A stretch of DNA of 60,696 nucleotides, taken from contig JAFYWK010000052.1 in assembly GCA_017558065.1 (NCBI GenBank), forward strand, positions 1 through 60,696, read 5' to 3'. The notes under the pieces were generated by a model that worked only from the letters and a program-made list of their open reading frames with translations, had not been told where the DNA came from and searched no databases. This document shows positions 1-6,931 of the stretch, in pieces (the first letter of the stretch is position 1; the number at the start of each line of letters is the position of its first letter). Source of the DNA: Paludibacteraceae bacterium (GTDB taxonomy: Bacteria > Bacteroidota > Bacteroidia > Bacteroidales > Paludibacteraceae). A program made the translations under genes and the position numbers.

Positions 1-320
1 TTAATTTTGTGGGAAGTTGGCTCCAAACGCCCCGTTGGTATAATTATAGAAAAAGCGTGGAACCTTACCTTTGCTTATTCTCTTGACAAAGGTTCTAGCA
101 AAACCCAACACACAAGAATAAACAATGAATGCCCACGCTGATATGTTCATCATTGTGGGACACAACGAATTAAACACACCAAGGGGCATTTACCGCTCTC
201 TTGCTTTGGGTGTGTGAAAATTTGCTAGATTTTTGTCAACCAAAACAAGCGCCAATAAACGCCTTTTATTATGTCTGCTACCCTTCGCCGCTGATGTGCA
301 GACATCCCCAGCGCAGGTTC
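1..320 (-). ncRNA. Candidate structured RNA, family not recognised; may continue beyond the window
   Basis: A canonical promoter on the minus strand (327-358) predicts a transcript starting near 320 and reading leftward. The transcript has nested complementary segments that make one long irregular arm: 232-239 with 83-90 (8 pairs), 221-229 with 94-102 (9 pairs), 211-216 with 109-114 (6 pairs) and 184-190 with 128-134 (7 pairs), with a small hairpin 161-165/153-157 inside. Near the 5' end, hairpin 310-313/289-292 plus 302-306/293-297 competes with a perfect 8-pair stem, 298-305/271-278, so two folds exclude each other. I see no tmRNA tag, SRP loop or RNase P core sequence. A 62-codon reading frame at 1-189 lies inside the helices and is probably fortuitous. 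A 6S-like or other Bacteroidales regulatory RNA is possible; the pairing is seen, the function is inferred. Confidence 0.5.
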
Positions 321-326
321 ACGGTG

Positions 327-358
327 CAAAGGTAATCAATTATTTTGGATTGAGCAAG
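327..358 (-). promoter_or_regulatory. Promoter of the structured RNA
   Basis: On the minus strand CTTG (358-355) is followed by exactly 20 bases and TACCTTTG (334-327), matching the Bacteroidota primary sigma consensus. No convincing protein-coding gene follows, which supports an RNA product. Confidence 0.7.
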
Positions 359-370
359 AGAAGTGCAAAT

Positions 371-406
371 AAAAATGCCATTTATGCGAATTTTGCATAA
401 ATGGCA
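371..406 (-). terminator. Rho-independent terminator downstream of the STAS/ATPase pair
   Basis: A perfect 12-pair stem (TGCCATTTATGC, 376-387, with 395-406) has a 7-base loop. Read on the minus strand it is followed by a T run (375-371). It sits where transcription from the STAS-like gene should end and before the promoter at 327-358. Confidence 0.75.
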
Positions 407-465
407 ATATGTTTTTGGGCTTATAACGCTATATTAAATATGTCGGGCAACGGTATTGTTGCGAA

Positions 466-523
466 ATAATTTACAATTTATTGATTTACAATTTACAATT
501 TATTTAGTTATTTACAATTTAAT
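466..523. repeat. Degenerate heptamer array (tttacaa-type)
   Basis: Units close to aatttac/caattta recur with a period of 7 bases in the AT-rich gap between the terminator (371-406) and the STAS-like gene. It belongs to the period-7 class seen elsewhere in the window. Confidence 0.5.
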
Positions 524-560
524 GGGTTAGTATTATGTTTTCTTATGTATGTTCTCTTTA

Positions 561-896
561 TTATCTTGCACTCAGTTGCTGCAACACATTGCCAATCGTT
601 TCGCAATGGATGATTGGAGTGTCGGTGGCAGGGCGTTGGCGGGGCAAGAAACGTCCTAACTTGACTGATGAAAGCATCTTCTCTACAAAGGGCTCTACAT
701 TGATCAAGTCCACACTCATATTGCCATGAGTGAGGTTATACAACTCGTCGGCAGCAGAGCGAGAGATTTGCATTACACCACTCATATCCAACAAATAAGA
801 ATCAGCAGCATTCAATGATGCAGCCAATCGTTCTACCATTTGGCGTGTATGGAGTTCGGTACCAAACTTCTCTTGTATGTTAATAATCTGTTTCAT
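561..896 (-). CDS. STAS-like domain protein (DUF4325 type)
   Basis: A small protein of 111 residues. The segment around SYLLDMSGVMQISRSAADEL resembles the phosphate-accepting/ligand strand region of STAS-like (DUF4325) proteins, which commonly sit beside GHKL-type ATPases. ATG at 896 is preferred to the in-frame TTG six bases upstream. Only two bases separate this ATG from the stop of the preceding ATPase gene, so the two are co-transcribed and probably act together, in the manner of anti-sigma kinase/antagonist pairs; that analogy is inference. A strong terminator follows at 371-406. The family call rests on motif impression and on the neighbour. Confidence 0.6.
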   Translation of the reverse strand: MKQIINIQEKFGTELHTRQMVERLAASLNAADSYLLDMSGVMQISRSAADELYNLTHGNMSVDLINVEPFVEKMLSSVKLGRFLPRQRPATDTPIIHCETIGNVLQQLSAR

Positions 897-898
897 AG

Positions 899-1624
899 TC
901 AACTTGTATATGTGTATAAATTAAAGTTATTAGGTACTTGGTCAGGAATGCGCACAATAATCATTGTTCCTTTGAAATCAATCTCAGAAGGCAATGAGAG
1001 AATCTTTTTGGTATCTTGCGAATAAAGCAAGAGGGCGTTACCCGATAATACGGCAAATTCTCCGCCTAATCCCTTAACCACCATGCGCATGTTAGATGAA
1101 ATGCCATAACCTCGATTCTCTGTATCTGGCAGATTCTTAACTGAATAACCATTTTGAGCAAGGTTGAGTGCTTCTGCATCACTATCGCCTAAACGATCCA
1201 AATGCTTTTGCGCTGCTACGTAGCTACCATAAATAGTTATGCCTAAATCTGCGATGGCAATATCTATGCAATGTTGTTCCGCGTTGTGATGCAGATAGGC
1301 ATAGCCTTTGTCCGTTTGTGCGTGCTGTTGGATATTGCAAATTAGTTCATCTAACAAGTAGGTTAGTGGACTATTGAGGGGCTTAACTTGCTCTGGAGCA
1401 CATGTCTGCAAGTTCTTTTTTAGTCGGTTGATTGCCACAGATGCAGACTCATCGTCTAAAGCAAATTGGTAGATATCCTCTAATGGCTGTTGGCAATAAA
1501 TGGAAATAATCGCCTGTAGGATAGGGAATTGCGTAGCCAACGGAGCAGCATCAGTGGTAATGGCTGCAAAGAACGCAGATAATGTGTCCTCGAATGATAC
1601 TATTTTAGGTGTGGTGTCAGGCAT
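899..1624 (-). CDS. GHKL/HATPase_c-type ATP-binding regulatory protein
   Basis: A soluble protein of 241 residues with the histidine-kinase-like ATP-binding fold. The N box is LDELICNIQQHA (91-102, Asn97), the G1-like box is IADLGIT (about 124-130), and a G2-like box lies at NRGYGISSN (160-168). No dimerisation helix with a phosphorylatable His, no receiver and no membrane segment are visible, so it is not a classical sensor kinase; a Ser/Thr-type anti-sigma-like kinase or conformational switch is more likely. The first 85 residues resemble nothing I recognise. It is transcribed from the promoter at 1653-1684, with the STAS-like gene directly downstream. An 11-base tandem repeat array lies upstream of the promoter. 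Confidence 0.65.
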   Translation of the reverse strand: MPDTTPKIVSFEDTLSAFFAAITTDAAPLATQFPILQAIISIYCQQPLEDIYQFALDDESASVAINRLKKNLQTCAPEQVKPLNSPLTYLLDELICNIQQHAQTDKGYAYLHHNAEQHCIDIAIADLGITIYGSYVAAQKHLDRLGDSDAEALNLAQNGYSVKNLPDTENRGYGISSNMRMVVKGLGGEFAVLSGNALLLYSQDTKKILSLPSEIDFKGTMIIVRIPDQVPNNFNLYTYTS

Positions 1625-1652
1625 TGATTTGATATTAATGCTTATTTGGCTG

Positions 1653-1684
1653 CAAAGTTACACTTTTTTTTTGAGATATGCAAG
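1653..1684 (-). promoter_or_regulatory. Promoter of the ATPase/STAS operon
   Basis: On the minus strand CTTG (1684-1681), 20 bases including an A tract, then TAACTTTG (1660-1653). It lies 29 bases upstream of the ATG at 1624. About 50 bases here are nearly identical to the promoter at 28267-28298. Confidence 0.75.
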
Positions 1685-1780
1685 AGAAGAGTGATTTTTT
1701 TGCGTTTTTTGACTCGGCGAACCACCGCCGAGCACTAGACAGGTGGCGGATTGTCTCGCGGGGAAGTGCGCGTTGTGTCA

Positions 1781-1890
1781 CGGTGATTATTCGGTGAAGT
1801 TGCGGTGCAGTTGCGGCGAAGTTACGGCGATCATTCGGTGAGGTCACGATGAGGTCACGATGAAGTCACGATGAGGTCACGATGGAGATA
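1781..1890. repeat. Ten tandem 11-base units
   Basis: Ten contiguous degenerate 11-mers run from 1781 to 1890. They grade from cggtgaagttg-like to cgatgaggtca-like units, so neighbours resemble each other more than distant units do. The array lies in the 444-base gap 1625-2068, about 100 bases upstream of the ATPase promoter. The rest of the gap (1891-2068) is AT-rich and contains aaaattatag elements also found near 3490-3540; I see no gene in it. Confidence 0.85.
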
Positions 1891-2068
1891 GGTGGCAGAT
1901 AAGGGGCAATAGATAGGGGAATAACGGGGGAATGATGTAAAATAAAACAAAAATTATAGAAAATTAGCCCAAAAATTATCAAAAATTTGATTAGTCACTA
2001 CCAATATTGTTGTATAATGGAGTAAACTAACCAAAATTATAGCAGCTAATCATACGCATTTGACAAAA

Positions 2069-2437
2069 TCACGATTGTTTGCGGGCGAGAGAGATTTCGT
2101 GCTTGATGAAATCGTATAATCGGGCTGGTACTGGTGGTTTGCCATTGGCTTTGGGCATGCGCTGGTGTTTGCTTGCTTCGCGCAGTGCTTGCAGATGCTT
2201 CTCGTGCCAAAGCGCTTTTTGTTCTGAATCGCGCAAAATAGCACAAGCCTCCTCATTGATACTGCGGAAGTTTTGTACGACAGCATGGGCTGCCATCTCT
2301 TTCTTCTTGGCTTTCGAATACTCTGGTTTGCGGCAATACGCTGCCCAGCCCGTTCTGCCAGGAATAGGGCGAAGGTAGTGGTCCTTGTCAATTGAGCCAC
2401 CGATACTCTCTAAAAAGGATGCTACGTGTACAATCAT
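2069..2437 (-). CDS. Conserved hypothetical protein, lysine/alanine-rich
   Basis: A 122-residue soluble protein, predicted to be mostly helical and basic. The middle reads GRTGWAAYCRKPEYSKAKKK, followed by a helix-rich stretch and a C-terminal ARLYDFIKHE segment. I believe similar short proteins occur in Bacteroidales but know of no assigned role. The frame is preferred over three overlapping frames in the same stretch because its composition is protein-like and its ATG (2437) sits in a suitable gap. It is transcribed away from folD's end and no clear promoter was found in the 45 bases upstream. No cysteine clusters, signal peptide or membrane segment are visible. Confidence 0.55.
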   Translation of the reverse strand: MIVHVASFLESIGGSIDKDHYLRPIPGRTGWAAYCRKPEYSKAKKKEMAAHAVVQNFRSINEEACAILRDSEQKALWHEKHLQALREASKHQRMPKANGKPPVPARLYDFIKHEISLARKQS

Positions 2438-2535
2438 AGTTGTGGATTTGGTAAGTCGCAGGAACTTTTATTAAAACAAAAATGACACAAAATTTAATCC
2501 GAAAATTAACAAAATTATTCGGATATGGTTTTAAG

Positions 2536-2573
2536 ACACTTATTGTCGTCATATTTTTGACGACAATAAGTGT
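2536..2573 (-). terminator. Strong hairpin after folD
   Basis: A perfect 16-pair stem (2536-2551 with 2558-2573) has a 6-base loop. It begins 13 bases beyond the folD stop codon. It has no good T run on either strand, so it may work as an RNA-stabilising 3' hairpin or a weak terminator. Confidence 0.5.
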
Positions 2574-2585
2574 TAATTTGTGTAA

Positions 2586-3437
2586 TTATTTGTTATTCAT
2601 ACGATTGAGGAAGCACTCAATCGTGTTGCGCATGAGCATGGTGATAGTCATAGGGCCTACACCGCCTGGGACAGGGGTGATAGCACCAGCCACAGGCAAT
2701 ACTGCTTCGTAATCCACATCACCCACAAGTTTGCCATCCTCGGTGCGGTTGATACCCACATCAATCACGGCTGCACCTGGCTTCACATACTCCGCAGTCA
2801 CCATCTTCGCACGACCTACAGCAGCCACGAGGATATCTGCTTCGCGGCACACGGCAGCCAAGTCCTTGGTGCGGCTGTGTGCAATAGTCACAGTAGCATT
2901 GCGGTCAAGCAAGAGTTTAGCAACGGGCTTGCCCACGATATTGCTGCGGCCGATGACAACGGCTTTTTTGCCTGCCATCTCTACGCCCGCTTGGTCGAGG
3001 AGTTCGATGATACCTTTGGGGGTACATGGAAGAATGCAGTGTTGGTTGAGCCAGAGGCGTGCCACGTTCTCAGGGTGGAAGCCGTCCACATCTTTCTCAG
3101 CAGAGATAGCTGCGATAACTTTGTCCTCAGAGATATGTTTTGGCAAAGGCAATTGCACGAGAATACCGTCCACGAGTGGATCGTTGTTGAGTTTGTCGAT
3201 CTCAGCGAGGAGTGTTGCTTCGCTCACATCTTCAGGGAGTTCCACGAGGTGGCCGTCGAAACCGCAGTACTCGGTTGCTTTGATCTTGCCGCGCACATAC
3301 GAGCGGCTGGCAGGGTTGTCACCTACAATGATGACCATGAGGCATGGGCGGCGACCATATTGCTCCGCCAATGCATCTACTTCGATTTTCATCGCATCCT
3401 TGAGGGATTGCGAGATTTGTTTACCGTCTATTATCAT
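2586..3437 (-). CDS. folD: Bifunctional methylenetetrahydrofolate dehydrogenase/cyclohydrolase
   Basis: A 283-residue cytosolic enzyme that interconverts 5,10-methylene-, 5,10-methenyl- and 10-formyl-tetrahydrofolate, giving the formyl donor used by purine synthesis. Visible signatures are the SYVRGKIKA segment with the catalytic Lys, LVQLPLPKHI, DVDGFHPEN, the NADP-binding GRSNIVGKP, and the C-terminal TPVPGGVGPMT. Length is normal for the family. The start is placed at ATG 3437 (MIIDGKQ) because eight extra residues of the longest frame are not family-like. It lies downstream of purD, with a 142-base gap containing aaaattatag repeats, so it probably has its own promoter. Function is consistent with the purine genes around it. 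Confidence 0.95.
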   Translation of the reverse strand: MIIDGKQISQSLKDAMKIEVDALAEQYGRRPCLMVIIVGDNPASRSYVRGKIKATEYCGFDGHLVELPEDVSEATLLAEIDKLNNDPLVDGILVQLPLPKHISEDKVIAAISAEKDVDGFHPENVARLWLNQHCILPCTPKGIIELLDQAGVEMAGKKAVVIGRSNIVGKPVAKLLLDRNATVTIAHSRTKDLAAVCREADILVAAVGRAKMVTAEYVKPGAAVIDVGINRTEDGKLVGDVDYEAVLPVAGAITPVPGGVGPMTITMLMRNTIECFLNRMNNK

Positions 3438-3579
3438 GTATTCAAGGGTATTTAATAACAAATATTAGGATATTTTCACTACCAAAATTATAGAAAATTA
3501 TAGAAAATTACCCAAAATAATTCAACGAAATTTTGATTAATTTTTTACAATAAACTGCAATTTTTGTTTTATATCATTC

Positions 3580-4845
3580 TCAAAGTGCCCAGTGCGCAAT
3601 GTCTTTGCGGTAGAAGAGATTGTCGCAGTGGATTTTCTCTATCTCCTTATATACTTTCGCTTGTGCCTCGGCGATGTCTTTGCCTGTAGCAATACACATC
3701 ATCACGCGACCGCCGTTGGTCTTCAGCACGCCGTTGTCGTTCTTGGTACCCATATGGAAGACAGGGCCGTCGAAGAGCCCAACGCCTTCAATTACAGCGC
3801 CTTTCGCATAGTCGCCAGGGTAACCCTTAGAAGCAAGTACGACGCCAATGGTGGCTTCGTTTTTCCATTGTAAGGGGCTATTGGCTATTGGCGATTGGCT
3901 ATTGGCGCCTGTTGCGATGCCGTAGAACACATCGTAGGCGTCAGACTCGAGGAGTGGGAGAACGACTTCGGTCTCTGGGTCGCCAAAGCGAGCATTGAAC
4001 TCAATAACCTTGACGCCTTGAGCGGTTTTCATGAGTCCGCCATAGAGCACACCTGTGAGTGGCAATCCTTCCGCGCACATACCTTTTGCAACGGCTTCAA
4101 GGACATATTTGCGGGCAAAGGCCTCATCTTCTTCGGTCACAAAGGGTAGGGGAGTGTATGCACCCATACCGCCGGTGTTAGGACCTTCATCGTTATCGTA
4201 AGCACGTTTATGGTCTTGTGAGAGAGGCATAGGATAGACGTTTTCGCCGTTTACAAAACACATGAATGAGAATTCAGGACCTTCCAAGTAGTCCTCAATC
4301 ACCACTTTGCCTTTACCAAATGCCTCGTTGCAGAGCATATCTTGAAGCGCAGCGTCTGCCTCTTCGAGAGTAGTAGCGATCACTACGCCCTTGCCAGCAG
4401 CCAAGCCATCGTACTTGAGTACGGTAGGGAGAGTACCTGCTTTGACGTAATTCAAAGCCTCGGCGTAGTCGCTAAAGGACTGATAACCAGCAGTCGGCAC
4501 GTGGTACTTGTCCATGATGATTTTGGCGAACTCCTTGCTGGACTCGATTTGTGTAGCGGCTTTGGTGTGACCAAAGATAGGCATACCTTCTGCGCGGAAA
4601 GCATCTACTACACCAGCAGCAAGCGCTGCTTCTGGTCCAACCACGGTGAGATCGACTTCTGTCTCTTTGGCAAAGAGGAGCAAGCCCTCGACATCGGTGT
4701 CTTTGATAGCTACGCATTCAGCCAATTGGGCAATACCAGCATTGCCTGGAGCGCAGTAGATCTTCTCTACTTGTGGGCTGCGGGAGAGCGCATATACAAT
4801 GGCGTGTTCTCGTCCTCCGCCGCCTATGACTAGTACTTTCTTCAT
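3580..4845 (-). CDS. purD: Phosphoribosylamine-glycine ligase (GAR synthetase)
   Basis: A 421-residue ATP-grasp enzyme for the second step of purine synthesis. It starts with the N-terminal KKVLVIGGGGREHA fold; the ATP-grasp core includes LKYDGLAAGKGVV, GPEFSF, PNTGGMGAY and FNARFGDPETE. Oddly, a four-unit heptamer array (3878-3905) lies inside the gene and encodes an extra ANSQSPIANSP-like loop in the C-terminal region, before the LQWKNEATIGVVLAS strand. The reading frame stays open, so the insertion is tolerated. It is transcribed from the promoter at 4919-4950, divergent from the DUF3109 gene. Confidence 0.95.
   Translation of the reverse strand: MKKVLVIGGGGREHAIVYALSRSPQVEKIYCAPGNAGIAQLAECVAIKDTDVEGLLLFAKETEVDLTVVGPEAALAAGVVDAFRAEGMPIFGHTKAATQIESSKEFAKIIMDKYHVPTAGYQSFSDYAEALNYVKAGTLPTVLKYDGLAAGKGVVIATTLEEADAALQDMLCNEAFGKGKVVIEDYLEGPEFSFMCFVNGENVYPMPLSQDHKRAYDNDEGPNTGGMGAYTPLPFVTEEDEAFARKYVLEAVAKGMCAEGLPLTGVLYGGLMKTAQGVKVIEFNARFGDPETEVVLPLLESDAYDVFYGIATGANSQSPIANSPLQWKNEATIGVVLASKGYPGDYAKGAVIEGVGLFDGPVFHMGTKNDNGVLKTNGGRVMMCIATGKDIAEAQAKVYKEIEKIHCDNLFYRKDIAHWAL
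3878..3905. repeat. Four heptamers inside purD
   Basis: Plus-strand units ctattgg, ctattgg, cgattgg, ctattgg are perfectly contiguous. They lie in the purD coding sequence in a loop region and keep it in frame. Confidence 0.85.
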
Positions 4846-4918
4846 ATGTTCAAAGAGTTTTAGAAGTTTTAAGAGTTTTAAAGGTAAATGATTTAGACTG
4901 CGATTCTAAATTTGGGTG

Positions 4919-4950
4919 CAAAGGTACAAAAAAAAATGAATATATGCAAG
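4919..4950 (-). promoter_or_regulatory. purD promoter
   Basis: On the minus strand CTTG (4950-4947), N20, TACCTTTG (4926-4919), with an A/T tract in the spacer. It is 74 bases upstream of purD and divergent from the promoter at 5021-5052. Confidence 0.75.
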
Positions 4951-5020
4951 TTTTTGCGTGGAAAAGTGACAAGCATTACTTCTACACTATTACACTATCC
5001 TATAAAAAATATGTCGAAGA

Positions 5021-5052
5021 TTTGTCTATGTCAAAAAAAAGCAGTAATTTTG
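5021..5052 (+). promoter_or_regulatory. Promoter of the DUF3109-cinA-transporter run
   Basis: TTTG (5021-5024), N20 containing eight A, TAATTTTG (5045-5052). The ATG of the DUF3109 gene is 26 bases beyond. Confidence 0.75.
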
Positions 5053-5077
5053 CAGGCGAATGATAGTGTAAGCGATT

Positions 5078-5659
5078 ATGTTTTTGATTCAAAATACATT
5101 AGTCAGTCTGGATGTCTTGGAAAAAGATTTCTGCTGTGATTTGGATAAGTGTCGCGGTTGCTGCTGCATAGAAGGCGATGCAGGGGCGCCCTTGACGGAT
5201 GAAGAGGAAGCGAAAATTCGTGAGATATTGCCCATTATCTTGCCCGATATGACCAAAGAGGCAAGAGCTGTAGTAGAAGCACAGGGCTTATCGTATCTCG
5301 ACCCCTCTGGCGAGAAAGTGACATCGATTGTGAATGACAAGGATTGTGTCTTTGCTCGTACAGACCACAATGGTTGGTGCTATTGCCTCATTGAGAAAGC
5401 ATACAACGCAGGTAAGATAGATTTTAAGAAACCTATCTCCTGTCACCTGTATCCTATTCGCCTCAATCAGGTAGGCGATATGATAGGTGTGGAGTATCAC
5501 CGTTGGGATATCTGCCATTGCGCACGTGTACTGGGGAAGAAATTGCATCTGCCAATCTATCAGTTTTTGAAAGAACCGCTTATTCGCCGATTTGGACAAG
5601 CGTGGTATGATGAACTGTGTCTGGTGGCAGAAGAATGGAAGAAACAGGTTAGAGGTTAG
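5078..5659 (+). CDS. DUF3109 family cysteine-rich protein
   Basis: A 193-residue protein of the DUF3109 family, common in Bacteroidota. Cysteines are clustered: CCDLDKCRGCCCIEG near residues 19-33, then a single DCVF, WCYCLIEKA, ISCHLYPIR and DICHCAR. The pattern suggests a bound metal or iron-sulfur cluster, as in the related YkgJ-type proteins; the bound metal is not known to me. Its stop is two bases before the cinA start, so the genes are translationally close. ATG 5078 follows the promoter directly; there is no signal peptide. Its role is unknown. Confidence 0.85.
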   Translation: MFLIQNTLVSLDVLEKDFCCDLDKCRGCCCIEGDAGAPLTDEEEAKIREILPIILPDMTKEARAVVEAQGLSYLDPSGEKVTSIVNDKDCVFARTDHNGWCYCLIEKAYNAGKIDFKKPISCHLYPIRLNQVGDMIGVEYHRWDICHCARVLGKKLHLPIYQFLKEPLIRRFGQAWYDELCLVAEEWKKQVRG

Positions 5660-5661
5660 GG

Positions 5662-6918
5662 ATGAGAGCAGAAATCATAACGATAGGTGATGAGTTGTTG
5701 ATAGGGCAAGTGGTGGATACCAACTCTGCTTGGATGGCGCAGCGGCTCAATGAGATAGGCATAGAGGTCTATCAGATCACATCCGTACACGATAATCGTG
5801 AACATATATTGCAAGCACTGGATGGCGCTTTCTCGCGAGTGGATATTGTGCTTACCACTGGTGGCTTAGGTCCGACCAAGGATGACATCACCAAGCATGT
5901 GATGTGTGCGTATTTTGGTACATCATTAGTGGAAGACTCTCGCGTGCGCGAGCACATATGCGAGTTATATAAGGAGCGCCCCGATGTGCTCAACCGTCTG
6001 ACCGCCACACAATGGTTGGTGCCTAAATCAGCTATCATACTGCCTAATAGAGTGGGGAGTGCACCCATCATGGTGTTTTCGCAGCACTCTAAATTTCTTA
6101 TTGCTATGCCTGGTGTACCACATGAGATGAAGATTGCGATGCTAGAGCAGGTGTTGCCGTATGTTAAGTTAAAGGTTAGAGGTGAGCGGTTAGAGGCAGG
6201 GGATATTATTCACAAGACGATGTTACTGACGGGAATACCTGAGTCCAAGCTTGCTATACTCATCGAAGAATGGGAGAAAGCATTGCCTGCCAGCATGCAT
6301 TTGGCGTATCTGCCGAAAGACGGTATTATTCGTCTTCGATTGAGTAGTTATGGCGAAGCTACGATAGATGAAATTGAACAGAGACTAGCTGATCTCAGAC
6401 CGTTAATAGCAGAGTTCTTATTAGCCGCCGAAGATTTGCCTTTGGAAGTGATATTGGGCAATTTGCTTAAAGAACACCAGCAGACTATTGTTACTGCTGA
6501 GAGTTGTACTGGTGGACGTTTAGCTGCGGTGCTGAATGCGCAATCAGGTTCGTCGGCTTACTACATGGGTTCAGTGGTAGCATATGATAATAGTGTGAAA
6601 GAACAAGTACTTGGTGTACAGCATGATACTTTGATGAAGTGGGGCGCCGTAAGTGAGCAAACCGTTCGTGAGATGGCAGAGAGGGTACGTTTTCTAATGC
6701 ATGCAGATTATGCGATTGCTACTTCTGGAATAGCAGGACCTACTGGCGGTACGGATGATAAACCTGTAGGTACCGTATGGATTGCATGGGCAACACCTGA
6801 AGGCACAGAAGCAGAGCGCTTCCATTTTGGCACAGCCCGCGAACGCGAACAAATTACTCAACGTGCAGTTACGGCGGCGTTGGTAAGGATGATAAAGATT
6901 ATAAGTGATAGGTTATAG
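5662..6918 (+). CDS. cinA: CinA family nicotinamide-nucleotide amidohydrolase
   Basis: 418 residues in two parts. The N-terminal MoCF-like domain (about 1-170) has EIITIGDELLIGQVVDTN and TTGGLGPTKDD; in this family it can act as ADP-ribose pyrophosphatase. The C-terminal CinA domain (about 260-415) has VTAESCTGGRLAA, the YYMGSVVAYDN segment and TSGIAGPTGGT, typical of NMN deamidase in pyridine-nucleotide recycling. A short heptamer-like repeat at 6174-6194 encodes an extra KVRGERLEAG stretch in the linker after the first domain. It follows the DUF3109 gene by two bases and is followed by a heptamer pair (6911-6931) and the transporter gene. Confidence 0.92.
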   Translation: MRAEIITIGDELLIGQVVDTNSAWMAQRLNEIGIEVYQITSVHDNREHILQALDGAFSRVDIVLTTGGLGPTKDDITKHVMCAYFGTSLVEDSRVREHICELYKERPDVLNRLTATQWLVPKSAIILPNRVGSAPIMVFSQHSKFLIAMPGVPHEMKIAMLEQVLPYVKLKVRGERLEAGDIIHKTMLLTGIPESKLAILIEEWEKALPASMHLAYLPKDGIIRLRLSSYGEATIDEIEQRLADLRPLIAEFLLAAEDLPLEVILGNLLKEHQQTIVTAESCTGGRLAAVLNAQSGSSAYYMGSVVAYDNSVKEQVLGVQHDTLMKWGAVSEQTVREMAERVRFLMHADYAIATSGIAGPTGGTDDKPVGTVWIAWATPEGTEAERFHFGTAREREQITQRAVTAALVRMIKIISDRL

Positions 6919-6931
6919 GTTATAGGCTATG
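6911..6931. repeat. Heptamer repeat at the cinA/transporter junction
   Basis: Units ggttata, ggttata, ggctatg are contiguous. They cover the end of cinA (stop 6916-6918) and the first bases of the next gene. This is the same period-7 class as elsewhere. Confidence 0.7.

Noticed and set aside
1-189. 62-codon frame on the minus strand
   Set aside because: It lies within the paired segments of the predicted RNA and shows no family I recognise; its start overlaps a helix strand (184-190).
1635-1847. 70-codon frame on the minus strand
   Set aside because: It runs through the promoter at 1653-1684 and the 11-base array, and has low-complexity composition.
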